From NCBI GenBank assembly GCA_030533445.1, contig JARPUW010000281.1, positions 124,001 to 188,000 on the forward strand: DNA of 64,000 bases. The letters are read 5' to 3'. Below, in pieces: positions 48,888 to 61,840 of this stretch. The translations under genes and the position numbers were made by a program. The stretch comes from Cyprinodon diabolis (taxonomy: Eukaryota > Chordata > Actinopteri > Cyprinodontiformes > Cyprinodontidae). A model generated the notes under the pieces. That model was not told where the DNA came from and did not search any database. It saw only the letters and a program-made list of their open reading frames with translations. Positions within the stretch are counted from its first letter, which is position 1, and every line of letters starts with the position of its first letter.

Positions 48888-51539
48888 AATTCTCCCGTAT
48901 ACCCAAAACTTCGGCGCGTAACTAGTCCCGCACGGTTTGGCGGATCGGGCCCAAAGTTGGCACACGCGTCGGGACCAATGGGGTGATGTGTGCTTGTATA
49001 AAACTTTCTCATTAGTCCGAAGGTTTGCGAATTATTAGCGAAAACGTCGCAAAAAAATCCCATAGGAAATGAATGGGGAGAGGAAAAAAAAAGCATAAAA
49101 AACAGCACTTCACTGTGTCGGCATACATTCACCTAGAAAAACAGTTTGAAGCTCAGTTTGTAGATAAATCCTTCGTCTATTTAAAACTGAAGACGGTATG
49201 TTGATAACTGCTACGGTTTTTGTATAATCAGACCTCAAGCGCCACAAAGTTTTAGCAAAATCCAGCCTGCTAGAGTGGAGCAACTGAAAAGCTAGAGTGT
49301 GAGGCAGGCGTTTTTTAAACACAAAAAAACATTTTAAACTCGCCCTCACGGCCACATATTTATAGCTAGAGTCACCATTTTTGGTCAGTTTGTAGACTGA
49401 AATCTCTGGACCCACACAATATCTTCGGAATTACGGTAGGATTAATACTTTTCCTTAAAAACCCTCCAGACCGACCTAAAGTCGATGAAAATCAGAGCCG
49501 TTTTTCATTGGTTTTGGAGCAGAAGAGGGGAGAAAAACGAATCCGACTATGTGTTTTAAACTCGTCATAAATATTTTTCTGAATGACACACATACACCAA
49601 AGTTGGCATAGTTGGAGTCGAAGGATGACTGACGCTCACGGTGAAAAAATTTTTTGAATAACTCATACGGTTTTTGCTCAGCAGTCGTTTGTTCGGAGGA
49701 CATTTTAAGCACCTGAAAGCTGAGTGACAGTGACCTGCTGCAGCTAGCTCAATTAGAAGCTTAGGTGTGATGAAACGTTTTTTCTTTTTCTTTCTCTTCC
49801 CATTCAGTTTGTAGATGACCTACAGCCATGAAAGTTACTCCAATTGAAGACAAGATATAGCTGTCGCTTAGATAAAAAGAATTTTTCAGATACCTTTTAC
49901 GGTTTTTACTCAGCAGTCGTTTGTTCGGAGGGGTGCTTTAGCAGCTAAAAGGTGAGTGAGAGTGAGGTCCTGCAGTTCAAACAAAGGGAGGAGCAGGTGG
50001 GCCAACCATTTTGTTTGTGCTTCGTTTTGGGTTGTGAAAGACCTACAGACATGAAGGTTACCCCAGTCTGAGACAAAGGATAGATGTTGCTTTCACTGAA
50101 AGAATTTTTCAGATATCTTTTACGGTTTTTGCTCAGCAGTCGTTTGTTCGGAGGGTAAGCACCTGGAAGCTAGCTGACAGTTAGCTTCTGCAGCAGCCTG
50201 CTAGAGTGCAGCTGCTGAAATCTTAGTGTGAGGCGGCCATTTTTTAAGATCAAACATCTTATTCTCGCCCTCACGGCCACATATTTGGAGCTACAGTCAC
50301 CATTTTTGGTCAGTTTGTAGACTGAAACCTCTGGACTCACACAATGTCTTCGGAATTACGGTAGGATTAATACTTTGCCTTAAAAACCCTCCAGACCAAC
50401 CTAAAGTGGATGAGAGTTTCAGCCTTTCTCCATTCTTTTTGAGCTGAAGATGGGAGAAAAACGAATCAGACTATGTGTTTTCAACTCGTCATAAATATTT
50501 TTCTGAATGACACACATACACCAAAGTTGGTATAGTTGGAGTCGAAGGATTGCTGATGCTCATGGTGAAAATGTTTTTTGAATAACTCATACGGTTTTTG
50601 ATCAGTAGTCGTTTGTTCGGTGCCGTTCTTCCCATACAAAAAAGCCTGGGAAGAAGAAACCAATAGTGAGTGCAGCTGTTGTCTGTGTCAGTGAGAGGCT
50701 CGTTAAGCGTTGTCAAGGTTACCAAGCTTCAAACAGATTTTACCTCTGCTGTTTTAAACAGCACATATTAATCTAATGGAGGGTGAAAGGACTGATTTAA
50801 CATTGGGAAATGGATACTATATGACTGCTGTACATGACACTTCCCTTGCCACTCAGCACTGATAGACTTTCAAAATAAGACTCCAGGGACCCTACAAAAT
50901 AAAAGCCTCTATATTTTTTACATATATTTATTGCTCTATATGGCTCAACATTATGACCCAAACTCAACCCCGTTTTAGAGAATAGACTCTAGGAGACTGT
51001 TTAAAACACACCCTATAGCAAATTTCAAAATAAAAGCCTCCCATTTCCGCTTCATCTACTGCCCTAATAACATGGAAAAAGAGTGATTTAACGATTGGAA
51101 AGTAATCAACTATCATTGACGGGTCTGAACATTTTCTATAAACACAACTCTGTTGGACTTTCAAAATAAGACTCCAGGGACCCTACAAAATAAAAGCCTC
51201 TAGATTATAGTAATGCATTAATTGATGCAAATGGCTCAACATTATGACCCAAACTCTTCCAGGTTGTTTTTATTAGACTCTAGTGACCTTTTCAAAACAC
51301 ACCCCAGAGCAAATTTCACAATAAAAGTCTCCCATTTACTCTGTAATACAGCAACTATTCACCTAATAACATGGAAAACCAGTGATTTAACATTTGGAAA
51401 TGGATTCTATATCACTGCTGGGCGTGACCCATCTTTTGATGCACATTCATGATAGACTTTCAAAATAAGACTACAAGGACTCTACAGAATAAAAGCCTCT
51501 TCCTTATACACACTCATACATTCTGGCATATTGCTCATT

Positions 51540-51777
51540 GCCATTGGTGATTTCATCACTGCAATGGCTCTTAGAAGGCGGGCGGAGCCCGCCAATGGTA
51601 ACAGGCGGGCGGAGCCCGCCAAAGGTGATTACATCACTGCAATGGCTCTTAGCAGGCGGGCGGAGCCCGCCATTGGTGATTTCATCACTGCAATGGCTCT
51701 TAGAAGGCGGGCAGAGCCCGCCATTGGTGATTTTTTTCTTCACTGAGATGGCTCCTAGCAGGCGGGCGAAGCCCGCC
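51540..51777. repeat. m1 minisatellite, U15 (5 palindromes)
   Basis: 238 bp; as in U2. Confidence 0.95.
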
Positions 51778-52053
51778 AACTGGGCTTTACCCACTGTGTT
51801 TCAATATGGACAACCCATATTACCCTTGTGCATCATACTCTGTGCACGTCTATTTCCCAGATTTCAGCACAAGTGGCACACAGCTCTCTTTGCCCATGAA
51901 CTTGCCCTCTTTCCTTCCCTCAGCAGCCCTCAAAGGCGTAAGCAGTTGGTCTGGGGAGCCCCGACGTCACTTGCCAGGGCCGTATTGGCCCGGTTCCCCA
52001 GACGGGCAGTAGGTGGCCCCCCTCAAAATTTCTTTAGAAATTTTCTAGTTATT

Positions 52054-52130
52054 GGGGGGCCACATGCCGAAGGCATGGCCCACCTACTACTATTGCACAT
52101 ATTTATTCCGCGTATTATTATTATTATTAT
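52054..52130. repeat. m2 minisatellite, U15 (1 copy)
   Basis: A single copy after TAGTTATT, as in U4. Confidence 0.95.
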
Positions 52131-54781
52131 AATTCTCCCGTATACCCAAAACTTCGGCACGTAACTAGTCCCGCACGGTTTGGCGGATCGGGCCCAAAGT
52201 TGGCACACGCGTCGGGACCAATGGGGTGATGTGTGCTTGTATAAAACTTTCTCATTAGTCCGAAGGTTTGCGAATTATTAGCGAAAACGTCGCAAAAAAA
52301 TCCCATAGGAAATGAATGGGAAGAGGTAAAAAAAAGCATAAAAAACAGCACTTCACTGTGTCGGCATACATTCACCTAGAAAAACAGTTTGAAGCTCAGT
52401 TTGTAGATAAATCCTTCGTCTATTTAAAACTGAAGACGGTATGTTGATAACTGCTACGGTTTTTGTATAATCAGACCTCAAGCGCCACAAAGTTTTAGCA
52501 AAATCCAGCCTGCTAGAGTGGAGCAACTGAAAAGCTAGAGTGTGAGGCAGGCGTTTTTTAAACACAAAAAAACATTTTAAACTCGCCCTCACGGCCACAT
52601 ATTTATAGCTAGAGTCACCATTTTTGGTCAGTTTGTAGACTGAAATCTCTGGACCCACACAATATCTTCGGAATTACGGTAGGATTAATACTTTTCCTTA
52701 AAAACCCTCCAGACCGACCTAAAGTCGATGAAAATCAGAGCCGTTTTTCATTGGTTTTGGAGCAGAAGAGGGGAGAAAAACGAATCAGACTATGTGTTTT
52801 AAACTCGTCATAAATATTTTTCTGAATGACACACATACACCAAAGTTGGCATAGTTGGAGTCGAAGGATGACTGACGCTCACGGTGAAAAAATTTTTTGA
52901 ATAACTCATACGGTTTTTGCTCAGCAGTCGTTTGTTCGGAGGACATTTTAAGCACCTGAAAGCTGAGTGACAGTGACCTGCTGCAGCTAGCTCAATTAGA
53001 AGCTTAGGTGTGATGAAACGTTTTTTCTTTTTCTTTCTCTTCCCATTCAGTTTGTAGATGACCTACAGCCATGAAAGTTACTCCAATTGAAGACAAGATA
53101 TAGCTGTAGCTTAGATAAAAAGAATTTTTCAGATACCTTTTACGGTTTTTACTCAGCAGTCGTTTGTTCGGAGGGGTGCTTTAGCAGCTAAAAGGTGAGT
53201 GAGAGTGATGTCCTGCAGTTCAAACAAAGGGAGGAGCAGGTGGGCCAACCATTTTGTTTGTGCTTCGTTTTGGGTTGTGAAAGACCTACAGACATGAAGG
53301 TTACCCCAGTCTGAGACAAAGGATAGATGTTGCTTTCACTGAAAGAATTTTTCAGATATCTTTTACGGTTTTTGCTCAGCAGTCGTTTGTTCGGAGGGTA
53401 AGCACCTGGAAGCTAGCTGACAGTTAGCTTCTGCAGCAGCCTGCTAGAGTGCAGCTGCTGAAATCTTAGTGTGAGGCGGCCATTTTTTTAAGATCAAACA
53501 TCTTATTCTCGCCCTCACGGCCACATATTTGGAGCTACAGTCACCATTTTTGGTCAGTTTGTAGACTGAAACCTCTGGACTCACGCAATGTCTTCGGAAT
53601 CACGGTAGGATTAATACTTTTCCTTAAAAACCCTCCAGACCAACCTAAAGTCGATGAGTTTCAGCCTTTCTCCATTCTTTTTGAGCTGAAGATGGGAGAG
53701 AAACGAATCAGACTATGTGTTTTCAAGTCGTCATAAATATTGTTCTGAATGACACACATACACCAAAGTTGGTATAGTTGGAGTCGAAGGATTGCTGATG
53801 CTCATGGTGAATTTTTTTTTTTAATAACTCATACGGTTTTTGCTCAGCAGTCGTTTGTTCGGTGCCGTTCTTCCCATACAAAAAAGCCTGGGAAGAAGAA
53901 ACCAATAGTGAGTGCAGCTGTTGTCTGTGTCAGTGAGAGGCTCCTTAAGCGTTGTCAAGGTTACCAAGCTTCAAACAGATTTTATCTCTGCTGTTTTAAA
54001 CAGCACATATTAATCTAATGGAGGGTGAAAGCACTGATTTAACATTGGGAAATGGATACTATATGACTGCTGTCCATGACACTTCCCTTGCCACTCATCA
54101 CTGATAGACTTTCAAAATAAGACTCCAGGGACCCTACAAAATAAAAGCCTCTATATTTTTTACATATATTTATTGCCCTATATGGCTCAACATTATGACC
54201 CAAACTCAACCCCGTTTTAGAGAATAGACTCTAGGAGACTGTTTAAAACACACCCTATAGCAAATTTCAAAATAAAAGCCTCCCATTTCCGCTTCATCTA
54301 CTGCCCTAATAACATGGAAAAAGAGTGATTTAACGATTGGAAAGTAATCAACTATCATTGACGGGTCTGAACATTTTCTATAAACACAACTCTGTTGGAC
54401 TTTCAAAATAAGACTCCAGGGACCCTACAAAATAAAAGCCTCTAGATTATACTAATGCATTAATTGATGCAAATGGCTCAACATTATGACCCAAACTCTT
54501 CCAGGTTGTTTTTATTAGACTCTAGTGACCTTTTCAAGACACACCCCAGAGCAAATTTCACAATAAAAGTCTCCCATTTACTCTGTAATACATCAACTAT
54601 TCACCTAATAACATGGAAAACCAGTGATTTAACATTTGGAAATGGATTCTATATCACTGCTGGGCGTGACCCATCTTTTGATGCACATTCATGATAGACT
54701 TTCAAAATAAGACTACAAGGACTCTACAGAATAAAAGCCTCTTCCTTATACACACTCATACATTCTGGCATATTGCTCATT

Positions 54782-54941
54782 GCCATTGGTGATTACATCA
54801 CTGCAATGGCTCTTAGCAGGCGGGCGGAGCCCGCCATTGGTGATTTCATCACTGCAATGGCTCTTAGAAGGCGGGCAGAGCCCGCCATTGGTGATTTGTT
54901 TCTTCACTGAGATGGCTCCTAGCAGGCGGGCGAAGCCCGCC
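54782..54941. repeat. m1 minisatellite, U16 (3 palindromes)
   Basis: 160 bp, one 51-bp step above the minimum. The spacer before the last palindrome has GATTTGTTTCTTC where others have GATTTTTTTCTTC. Confidence 0.95.
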
Positions 54942-55214
54942 AACTGGGCTTTACCCACTGTGTTTCAATATGGACAACCCATATTACCCTTGTGCATCAT
55001 ACGCTGTGCACGTCTATTTCCCAGATTTCAGCACAAGTGGCACACAGCTCTCTTTGCCCATGAACTTGCCCTCTTTCCTTCCCTCAGCAGCCCTCAAAGG
55101 CGTAAGCAGTTGGTCTGGGGAGCCCCGACGTCACTTGCCAGGGCCGTATTGGCCCGGTTCCCCAGACGGGCAGTAGGTGGCCCCCCTCAAAATTTCTTTA
55201 GAAATTTTCTAGTT

Positions 55215-55360
55215 GGGGGGCCACATGCCGAAGGCATGGCCCACCTACTACTATTGCACATATTTATTCCGCGTATTATTATTGGGGGGCCACATGCCGA
55301 AGGCATGGCCCACCTACTACTATTGCACATATTTATTCCGCGTATTATTATTATTATTAT
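55215..55360. repeat. m2 minisatellite, U16 (2 copies)
   Basis: Copies start at 55215 and 55284 (69-bp period). Confidence 0.95.
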
Positions 55361-58300
55361 AATTCTCCCGTATACCCAAAACTTCGGCACGTAACTAGTC
55401 CCGCACGGTTTGGCGGATCGGGCCCAAAGTTGGCACACGCGTCGGGACCAATGGGGTGATGTGTGCTTGTATAAAACTTTCTCATTAGTCCGAAGGTTTG
55501 CGAATTATTAGCGAAAACGTCGCAAAAAAATCCCATAGGAAATGAATGGGGAGAGGAAAAAAAAAGCATAAAAAACAGCACTTCACTGTGTCGGCATACA
55601 TTCACCTAGAAAAACAGTTTGAAGCTCAGTTTGTAGATAAATCCTTCGTCTATTTAAAACTGAAGACGGTATGTTGATAACTGCTACGGTTTTTGTATAA
55701 TCAGACCTCAAGCGCCACAAAGTTTTAGCAAAATCCAGCCTGCTAGAGTGGAGCAACTGAAAAGCTAGAGTGTGAGGCAGGCGTTTTTTAAACACAAAAA
55801 AACATTTTAAACTCGCCCTCACGGCCACATATTTATAGCTAGAGTCACCATTTTTGGTCAGTTTGTAGACTGAAATCTCTGGACCCACACAATATCTTCG
55901 GAATTACGGTAGGATTAATACTTTTCCTTAAAAACCCTCCAGACCGACCTAAAGTCGATGAAAATCAGAGCCGTTTTTCATTGGTTTTGGAGCAGAAGAG
56001 GGGAGAAAAACGAATCAGACTATGTGTTTTCAACTCGTCATAAATATTTTTCTGAATGACACACATACACCAAAGTTGGCATAGTTGGAGTCGAAGGATG
56101 ACTGACGCTCACGGTGAAAACTTTTTTTGAATAACTCATACGGTTTTTGCTCAGCAGTCGTTTGTTCGGAGGACATTTTAAGCACCTGAAAGCTGAGTGA
56201 CAGTGACCTGCTGCAGCTAGCTCAATTAGAAGCTTAGGTGTGATGAAACGTTTTTTCTTTTTCTTTCTCTTCCCATTCAGTTTGTAGATGACCTACAGCC
56301 ATGAAAGTTACTCCAATTGAAGACAAGATATAGCTGTCGCTTAGATAAAAAGAATTTTTCAGACACCTTTTACGGTTTTTACTCAGCAGTCGTTTGTTCG
56401 GAGGGGTGCTTTAGCAGCTAAAAGGTGAGTGAGAGTGAGGTCCTGCAGTTCAAACAAAGGGAGGAGCAGGTGGGCCAACCATTTTGTTTGTGCTTCGTTT
56501 TGGGTTGTGAAAGACCTACAGACATGAAGGTTACCCCAGTCTGAGACAAAGGATAGATGTTGCTTTCACTGAAAGAATTTTTCAGATATCTTTTACGGTT
56601 TTTGCTCAGCAGTCGTTTGTTCGGAGGGTAAGCACCTGGAAGCTAGCTGACAGTTAGCTTCTGCAGCAGCCTGCTAGAGTGCAGCTGCTGAAATCTTAGT
56701 GTGAGGCGGCCATTTTTTTAAGATCAAACATCTTATTCTCGCCCTCACGGCCACATATTTGGACCTACAGTCACCATTTTTGGTCAGTTTGTAGACTGAA
56801 ACCTCTGGACTCACACAATGTCTTCGGAATTACGGTAGGATTAATACTTTTCCTTAAAAACCCTCCAGACCAACCTAAAGTCGATGAGTTTCAGCCTTTC
56901 TCCATTCTTTTTAAGCTGAAGATGGGAGAAAAACGAATCAGACTATGTGTTTTCAAGTCGTCATAAATATTGTTCTGAATGACACACATACACCAAAGTT
57001 GGTATAGTTGGAGTCGAAGGATTGCTGATGCTCATGGTGAAATTTTTTTTTTTAATAACTCATACGGTTTTTGCTCAGCAGTCGTTTGTTCGGTGCCGTT
57101 CTTCCCATACAAAAAAGCCTGGGAAGAAGAAACCAATAGTGAGTGCAGCTGTTGTCTGTGTCAGTGAGAGGCTCATTAAGCGTTGTCAAGGTTACCAAGC
57201 TTCAAACAGATTTTACCTCTGCTGTTTTAAACAGCACATATTAATCTAATGGAGGGTGAAAGCACTGATTTAACATTGGGAAATGGATACTATATGACTG
57301 CCGTCCATGACACTTCCCTTGCCACTCAGCACTGATAGACTTTCAAAATAAGACTCCAGGGACCCTTCAAAATAAAAGCCTCTATATTTTTTACATATAT
57401 TTATTGCCCTTTATGGCTCAACATTATGACCCAAACTCAACCCCATTTTAGAGAATAGACTCTAGGAGACTGTTTAAAACACACCCTATGGCAAATTTCA
57501 AAATAAAAGCCTCCCATTTCCGCTTCATCTACTGCCCTAATAAAATGGAAAAAGAGTGATTTAACGATTGGAAAGTCATCAACTATCATTGATGGGTCTG
57601 AACATTTTCTCTAAACACAACTCTGTTGGACTTTCAAAATAAGACTCCAGGGACCCTACAAAATAAAAGCCTCTAGATTATACTAATGCATTAATTGATG
57701 CAAATGGCTCAACATTATGACCCAAACTCTTCCAGGTTGTTTTTATTAGACTCTAGTGACCTTTTCAAAACACACCCCAGAGCAAATTTCACAATAAAAG
57801 TCTCCCATTTACTCTGTAATACAGCAACTATTCACCTAATAACATGGAAAACCAGTGATTTAACATTTGGAAATGGATTCTATATCACTGCTGGGCGTGA
57901 CCCATCTTTTGATGCACATTCATGATAGACTTTCAAAATAAGACTACAAGGACTCTACAGAATAAAAGCCTCTTCCTTATACACACTCATACATTCCGGC
58001 ATATTGCTCATTGCCATTGGTGATTTCATCACTGCAATGGCTCTTAGAAGGCGGGCGGAGCCCGCCAATGGTAACAGGCGGGCGGAGCCCGCCAAAGGTG
58101 ATTACATCACTGCAATGGCTCTTAGCAGGCGGGCGGAGCCCGCCATTGGTGATTTCATCACTGCAATGGCTCTTAGAAGGCGGGCAGAGCCCGCCATTGG
58201 TGATTTTTTTCTTCACTGAGATGGCTCCTAGCAGGCGGGCGAAGCCCGCCAACTGGGCTTTACCCACTGTGTTTCAATATGGACAACCCATATTATGCTT

Positions 58301-58531
58301 GTGCATGATACGCTGTGCACGTCTATTTCCCAGATTTCAGCACAAGTGGCACACAGCTCTCTTTGCCCATGAACTTGCCCTCTTTCCTTCCCTCAGCAGC
58401 CCTCAAAGGCGTAAGCAGTTGGTCTGGGGAGCCCCGACGTCACTTGCCAGGGCCGTATTGGCCCGGTTCCCCAGACGGGCAGTAGGTGGCCCCCCTCAAA
58501 ATTTCTTTAGAAATTTTCTAGTTATTATTAT
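55361..58531 (+). repeat. Macrosatellite unit U17 (3171 bp)
   Basis: TATAAAA is at 55470 and the CTCF-like motif at 58479-58492. It has five m1 palindromes and no m2 copy. It shares the 11-T hybrid junction (57043-57053) with U16, but at about 57445-57615 it switches to U5-type variants (CCCCATTTT, CCCTATGGC, ATTGATGGG, TTCTCTAAAC), then switches back. Confidence 0.95.
58013..58250. repeat. m1 minisatellite, U17 (5 palindromes)
   Basis: 238 bp; as in U2. Confidence 0.95.
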
Positions 58532-61183
58532 AATTCTCCCGTATACCCAAAACTTCGGCGCGTAACTAGTCCCGCACGGTTTGGCGGATCGGGCCCAAAG
58601 TTGGCACACGCGTCGGGACCAATGGGGTGATGTGTGCTTGTATAAAACTTTCTCATTAGTCCGAAGGTTTGCGAATTATTAGCGAAAACGTCGCAAAAAA
58701 ATCCCATAGGAAATGAATGGGGAGAGGAAAAAAAAAGCATAAAAAACAGCACTTCACTGTGTCGGCATACATTCACCTAGAAAAACAGTTTGAAGCTCAG
58801 TTTGTAGATAAATCCTTCGTCTATTTAAAACTGAAGACGGTATGTTGATAACTGCTACGGTTTTTGTATAATCAGACCTCAAGCGCCACAAAGTTTTAGC
58901 AAAATCCAGCCTGCTAGAGTGGAGCAACTGAAAAGCTAGAGTGTGAGGCAGGCGTTTTTTAAACACAAAAAAACATTTTAAACTCGCCCTCACGGCCACA
59001 TATTTATAGCTAGAGTCACCATTTTTGGTCAGTTTGTAGACTGAAATCTCTGGACCCACACAATATCTTCGGAATTACGGTAGGATTAATACTTTTCCTT
59101 AAAAACCCTCCAGACCGACCTAAAGTCGATGAAAATCAGAGCTGTTTTTCATTGGTTTTGGAGCAGAAGAGGGGAGAAAAACGAATCAGACTATGTGTTT
59201 TAAACTCGTCATAAATATTTTTCTGAATGACACACATACACCAAAGTTGGCATAGTTGGAGTCGAAGGATGACTGACGCTCACGGTGAAAAAATTTTTTG
59301 AATAACTCATACGGTTTTTGCTCAGCAGTCGTTTGTTCGGAGGACATTTTAAGCACCTGAAAGCTGAGTGACAGTGACCTGCTGCAGCTAGCTCAATTAG
59401 AAGCTTAGGTGTGATGAAACGTTTTTTCTTTTTCTTTCTCTTCCCATTCAGGTTGTAGATGACCTACAGCCATGAAAGTTACTCCAATCGAAGACAAGAT
59501 ATAGCTGTCGCTTAGATAAAAAGAATTTTTCAGATACCTTTTACGGTTTTTACTCAGCAGTCGTTTGTTCGGAGGGGTGCTTTAGCAGCTAAAAGGTGAG
59601 TGAGAGTGAGGTCCTGCAGTTAAAAGAAAGGGAGGAGCAGGTGGGCCAACCATTTTGTTTGTGCTTCGTTTTGGGTTGTGAAAGACCTACAGACATGAAG
59701 GTTACCCCAGTCTGAGACAAAGGATAGATGTTGCTTTCACTGAAAGAATTTTTCAGATATCTTTTACGGTTTTTGCTCAGCAGTCGTTTGTTCGGAGGGT
59801 AAGCACCTGGAAGCTAGCTGACAGTTAGCTTCTGCAGCAGCCTGCTAGAGTGCAGCTGCTGAAATCTTAGTGTGAGGCGGCCATTTTTTTCAGATCAAAC
59901 ATCTTATTCTCGCCCTCACGGCCACATATTTGGAGCTACAGTCACCATTTTTGGTCAGTTTGTAGACTGAAACCTCTGGACTCACACAATGTCTTCGGAA
60001 TTACGGTAGGATTAATACTTTTCCTTAAAAACCCTCCAGACCAACCTAAAGTCGATGAGAGTTTCAGCCTTTCTCTATTCTTTTTGAGCTGAAGATGGGA
60101 GAGAAACGAATCAGACTATGTGTTTTCAACTCGTCATAAATATTTTTCTGAATGACATACATACACCAAAGTTGGTATAGTTGGAGTCGAAGGATTGCTG
60201 ATGCTCATGGTGAAAATGTTTTTTGAATAACTCATACGGTTTTTGATCAGTAGTCGTTTGTTCGGTGCCGTTCTTCCCATACAAAAAAGCCTGGGAAGAA
60301 GAAACCAATAGTGAGTGCAGCTGTTGTCTGTGTCAGTGAGAGGCTCGTTAAGCGTTGTCAAGGTTACCAAGCTTCAAACAGATTTTACCTCTGCTGTTTT
60401 AAACAGCACATATTAATCTAATGGAGGGTGAAAGGACTGATTTAACATTGGGAAATGGATACTATATGACTGCTGTCCATGACACTTCCCTTGCCACTCA
60501 GCACTGATAGACTTTCAAAATAAGACTCCAGGGACCCTACAAAATAAAAGCCTCTATATTTTTTACATATATTTATTGCCCTATATGGCTCAACATTATG
60601 ACCCAAACTCAACCCCGTTTTAGAGAATAGACTCTAGGAGACTGTTTAAAACACACCCTATAGCAAATTTCAAAATAAAAGCCTCCCATTTCCGCTTCAT
60701 CTACTGCCCTAATAACATGGAAAAAGAGTGATTTAACGATTGGAAAGTAATCAACTATCATTGACGGGTCTGAACATTTTCTATAAACACAACTCTGTTG
60801 GACTTTCAAAATAAGACTCCAGGGACCCTACAAAATAAAAGCCTCTAGATTATACTAATGCATTAATTGATGCAAATGGCTCAACATTATGACCCAAACT
60901 CTTCCAGGTTGTTTTTATTAGACTCTAGTGACCTTTTCAAAACACACCCAGAGCAAATTTCACAATAAAAGTCTCCCATTTACTCTGTAATACAGCAACT
61001 ATTCACCTAATAACATGGAAAACCAGTGATTTCACATTTGGAAATGGATTCTATATCACTGCTGGGCGTGACCCATCTTTTGATGCACATTCATGATAGA
61101 CTTTCAAAATAAGACTACAAGGACTCTACAGAATAAAAGCCTCTTCCTTATACACACTTATACATTCTGGCATATTGCTCATT

Positions 61184-61421
61184 GCCATTGGTGATTTCAT
61201 CACTGCAATGGCTCTTAGAAGGCGGGCGGAGCCCGCCAATGGTAACAGGCGGGCGGAGCCCGCCAAAGGTGATTACATCACTGCAATGGCTCTTAGCAGG
61301 CGGGCGGAGCCCGCCATTGGTGATTTCATCACTGCAATGGCTCTTAGAAGGCGGGCAGAGCCCGCCATTGGTGATTTTTTTCTTCACTGAGATGGATCCC
61401 AGAAGGCGGGCGAAGCCCGCA
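61184..61421. repeat. m1 minisatellite, U18 (5 palindromes)
   Basis: 238 bp; the last palindrome is incomplete (GCCCGCA), as in U0. Confidence 0.95.
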
Positions 61422-61694
61422 AACTGGGCTTTACCCACTGTGTTTCAATATGGACAACCCATATTACCCTTGTGCATCATACGCTGTGCACGTCTATTTC
61501 CCAGATTTCAGCACAAGTGGCACACAGCTCTCTTTGCCCATAAACTTGCCCTCTTTCCTTCCCTCAGCAGCCCTCAAAGGCGTAAGCAGTTGGTCTGGGG
61601 AGCCCCGAAGTCACTTGCCAGGGCCGTATTGGCCCGGTTCCCCAGACGGGCAGTAGGTGGCCCCCCTCAAAATTTCTTTAGAAATTTTCTAGTT

Positions 61695-61840
61695 GGGGGG
61701 CCACATGCCGAAGGCATGGCCCACCTACTACTATTGCACATATTTATTCCGCGTATTATTATTGGGGGGCCACATGCCGAAGGCATGGCCCACCTACTAC
61801 TATTGCACATATTTATTCCGCGTATTATTATTATTATTAT
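61695..61840. repeat. m2 minisatellite, U18 (2 copies)
   Basis: Copies start at 61695 and 61764 (69-bp period). Confidence 0.95.

Larger units (their letters stand above)
48888..52130 (+). repeat. Macrosatellite unit U15 (3243 bp)
   Basis: TATAAAA is at 48997 and the CTCF-like motif at 52006-52019. It has five m1 palindromes and one m2 copy after TAGTTATT. It is the twin of U2 in every diagnostic variant I checked; the 75-bp difference is the m2 copy plus extra ATT. Confidence 0.95.
52131..55360 (+). repeat. Macrosatellite unit U16 (3230 bp)
   Basis: TATAAAA is at 52240 and the CTCF-like motif at 55170-55183. It has three m1 palindromes and two m2 copies. The 468-bp subrepeat has a hybrid 3' end: an 11-T run at 53812-53822 followed by CTCAGCAGTCG instead of GATCAGTAGTCG. 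Only U17 shares this. GGGAAGAGGTAAAA near 52319 is shared with U19. Confidence 0.95.
58532..61840 (+). repeat. Macrosatellite unit U18 (3309 bp)
   Basis: TATAAAA is at 58641 and the CTCF-like motif at 61650-61663. It has five m1 palindromes and two m2 copies. It shares the GATGGATCCCAGAAGG variant with U0 and a TTTTTTTCAGATC variant with U1, U12 and U19. CATTCAGGTTG near 59446 and CCCGAAGTCAC near 61605 are private. Confidence 0.95.
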
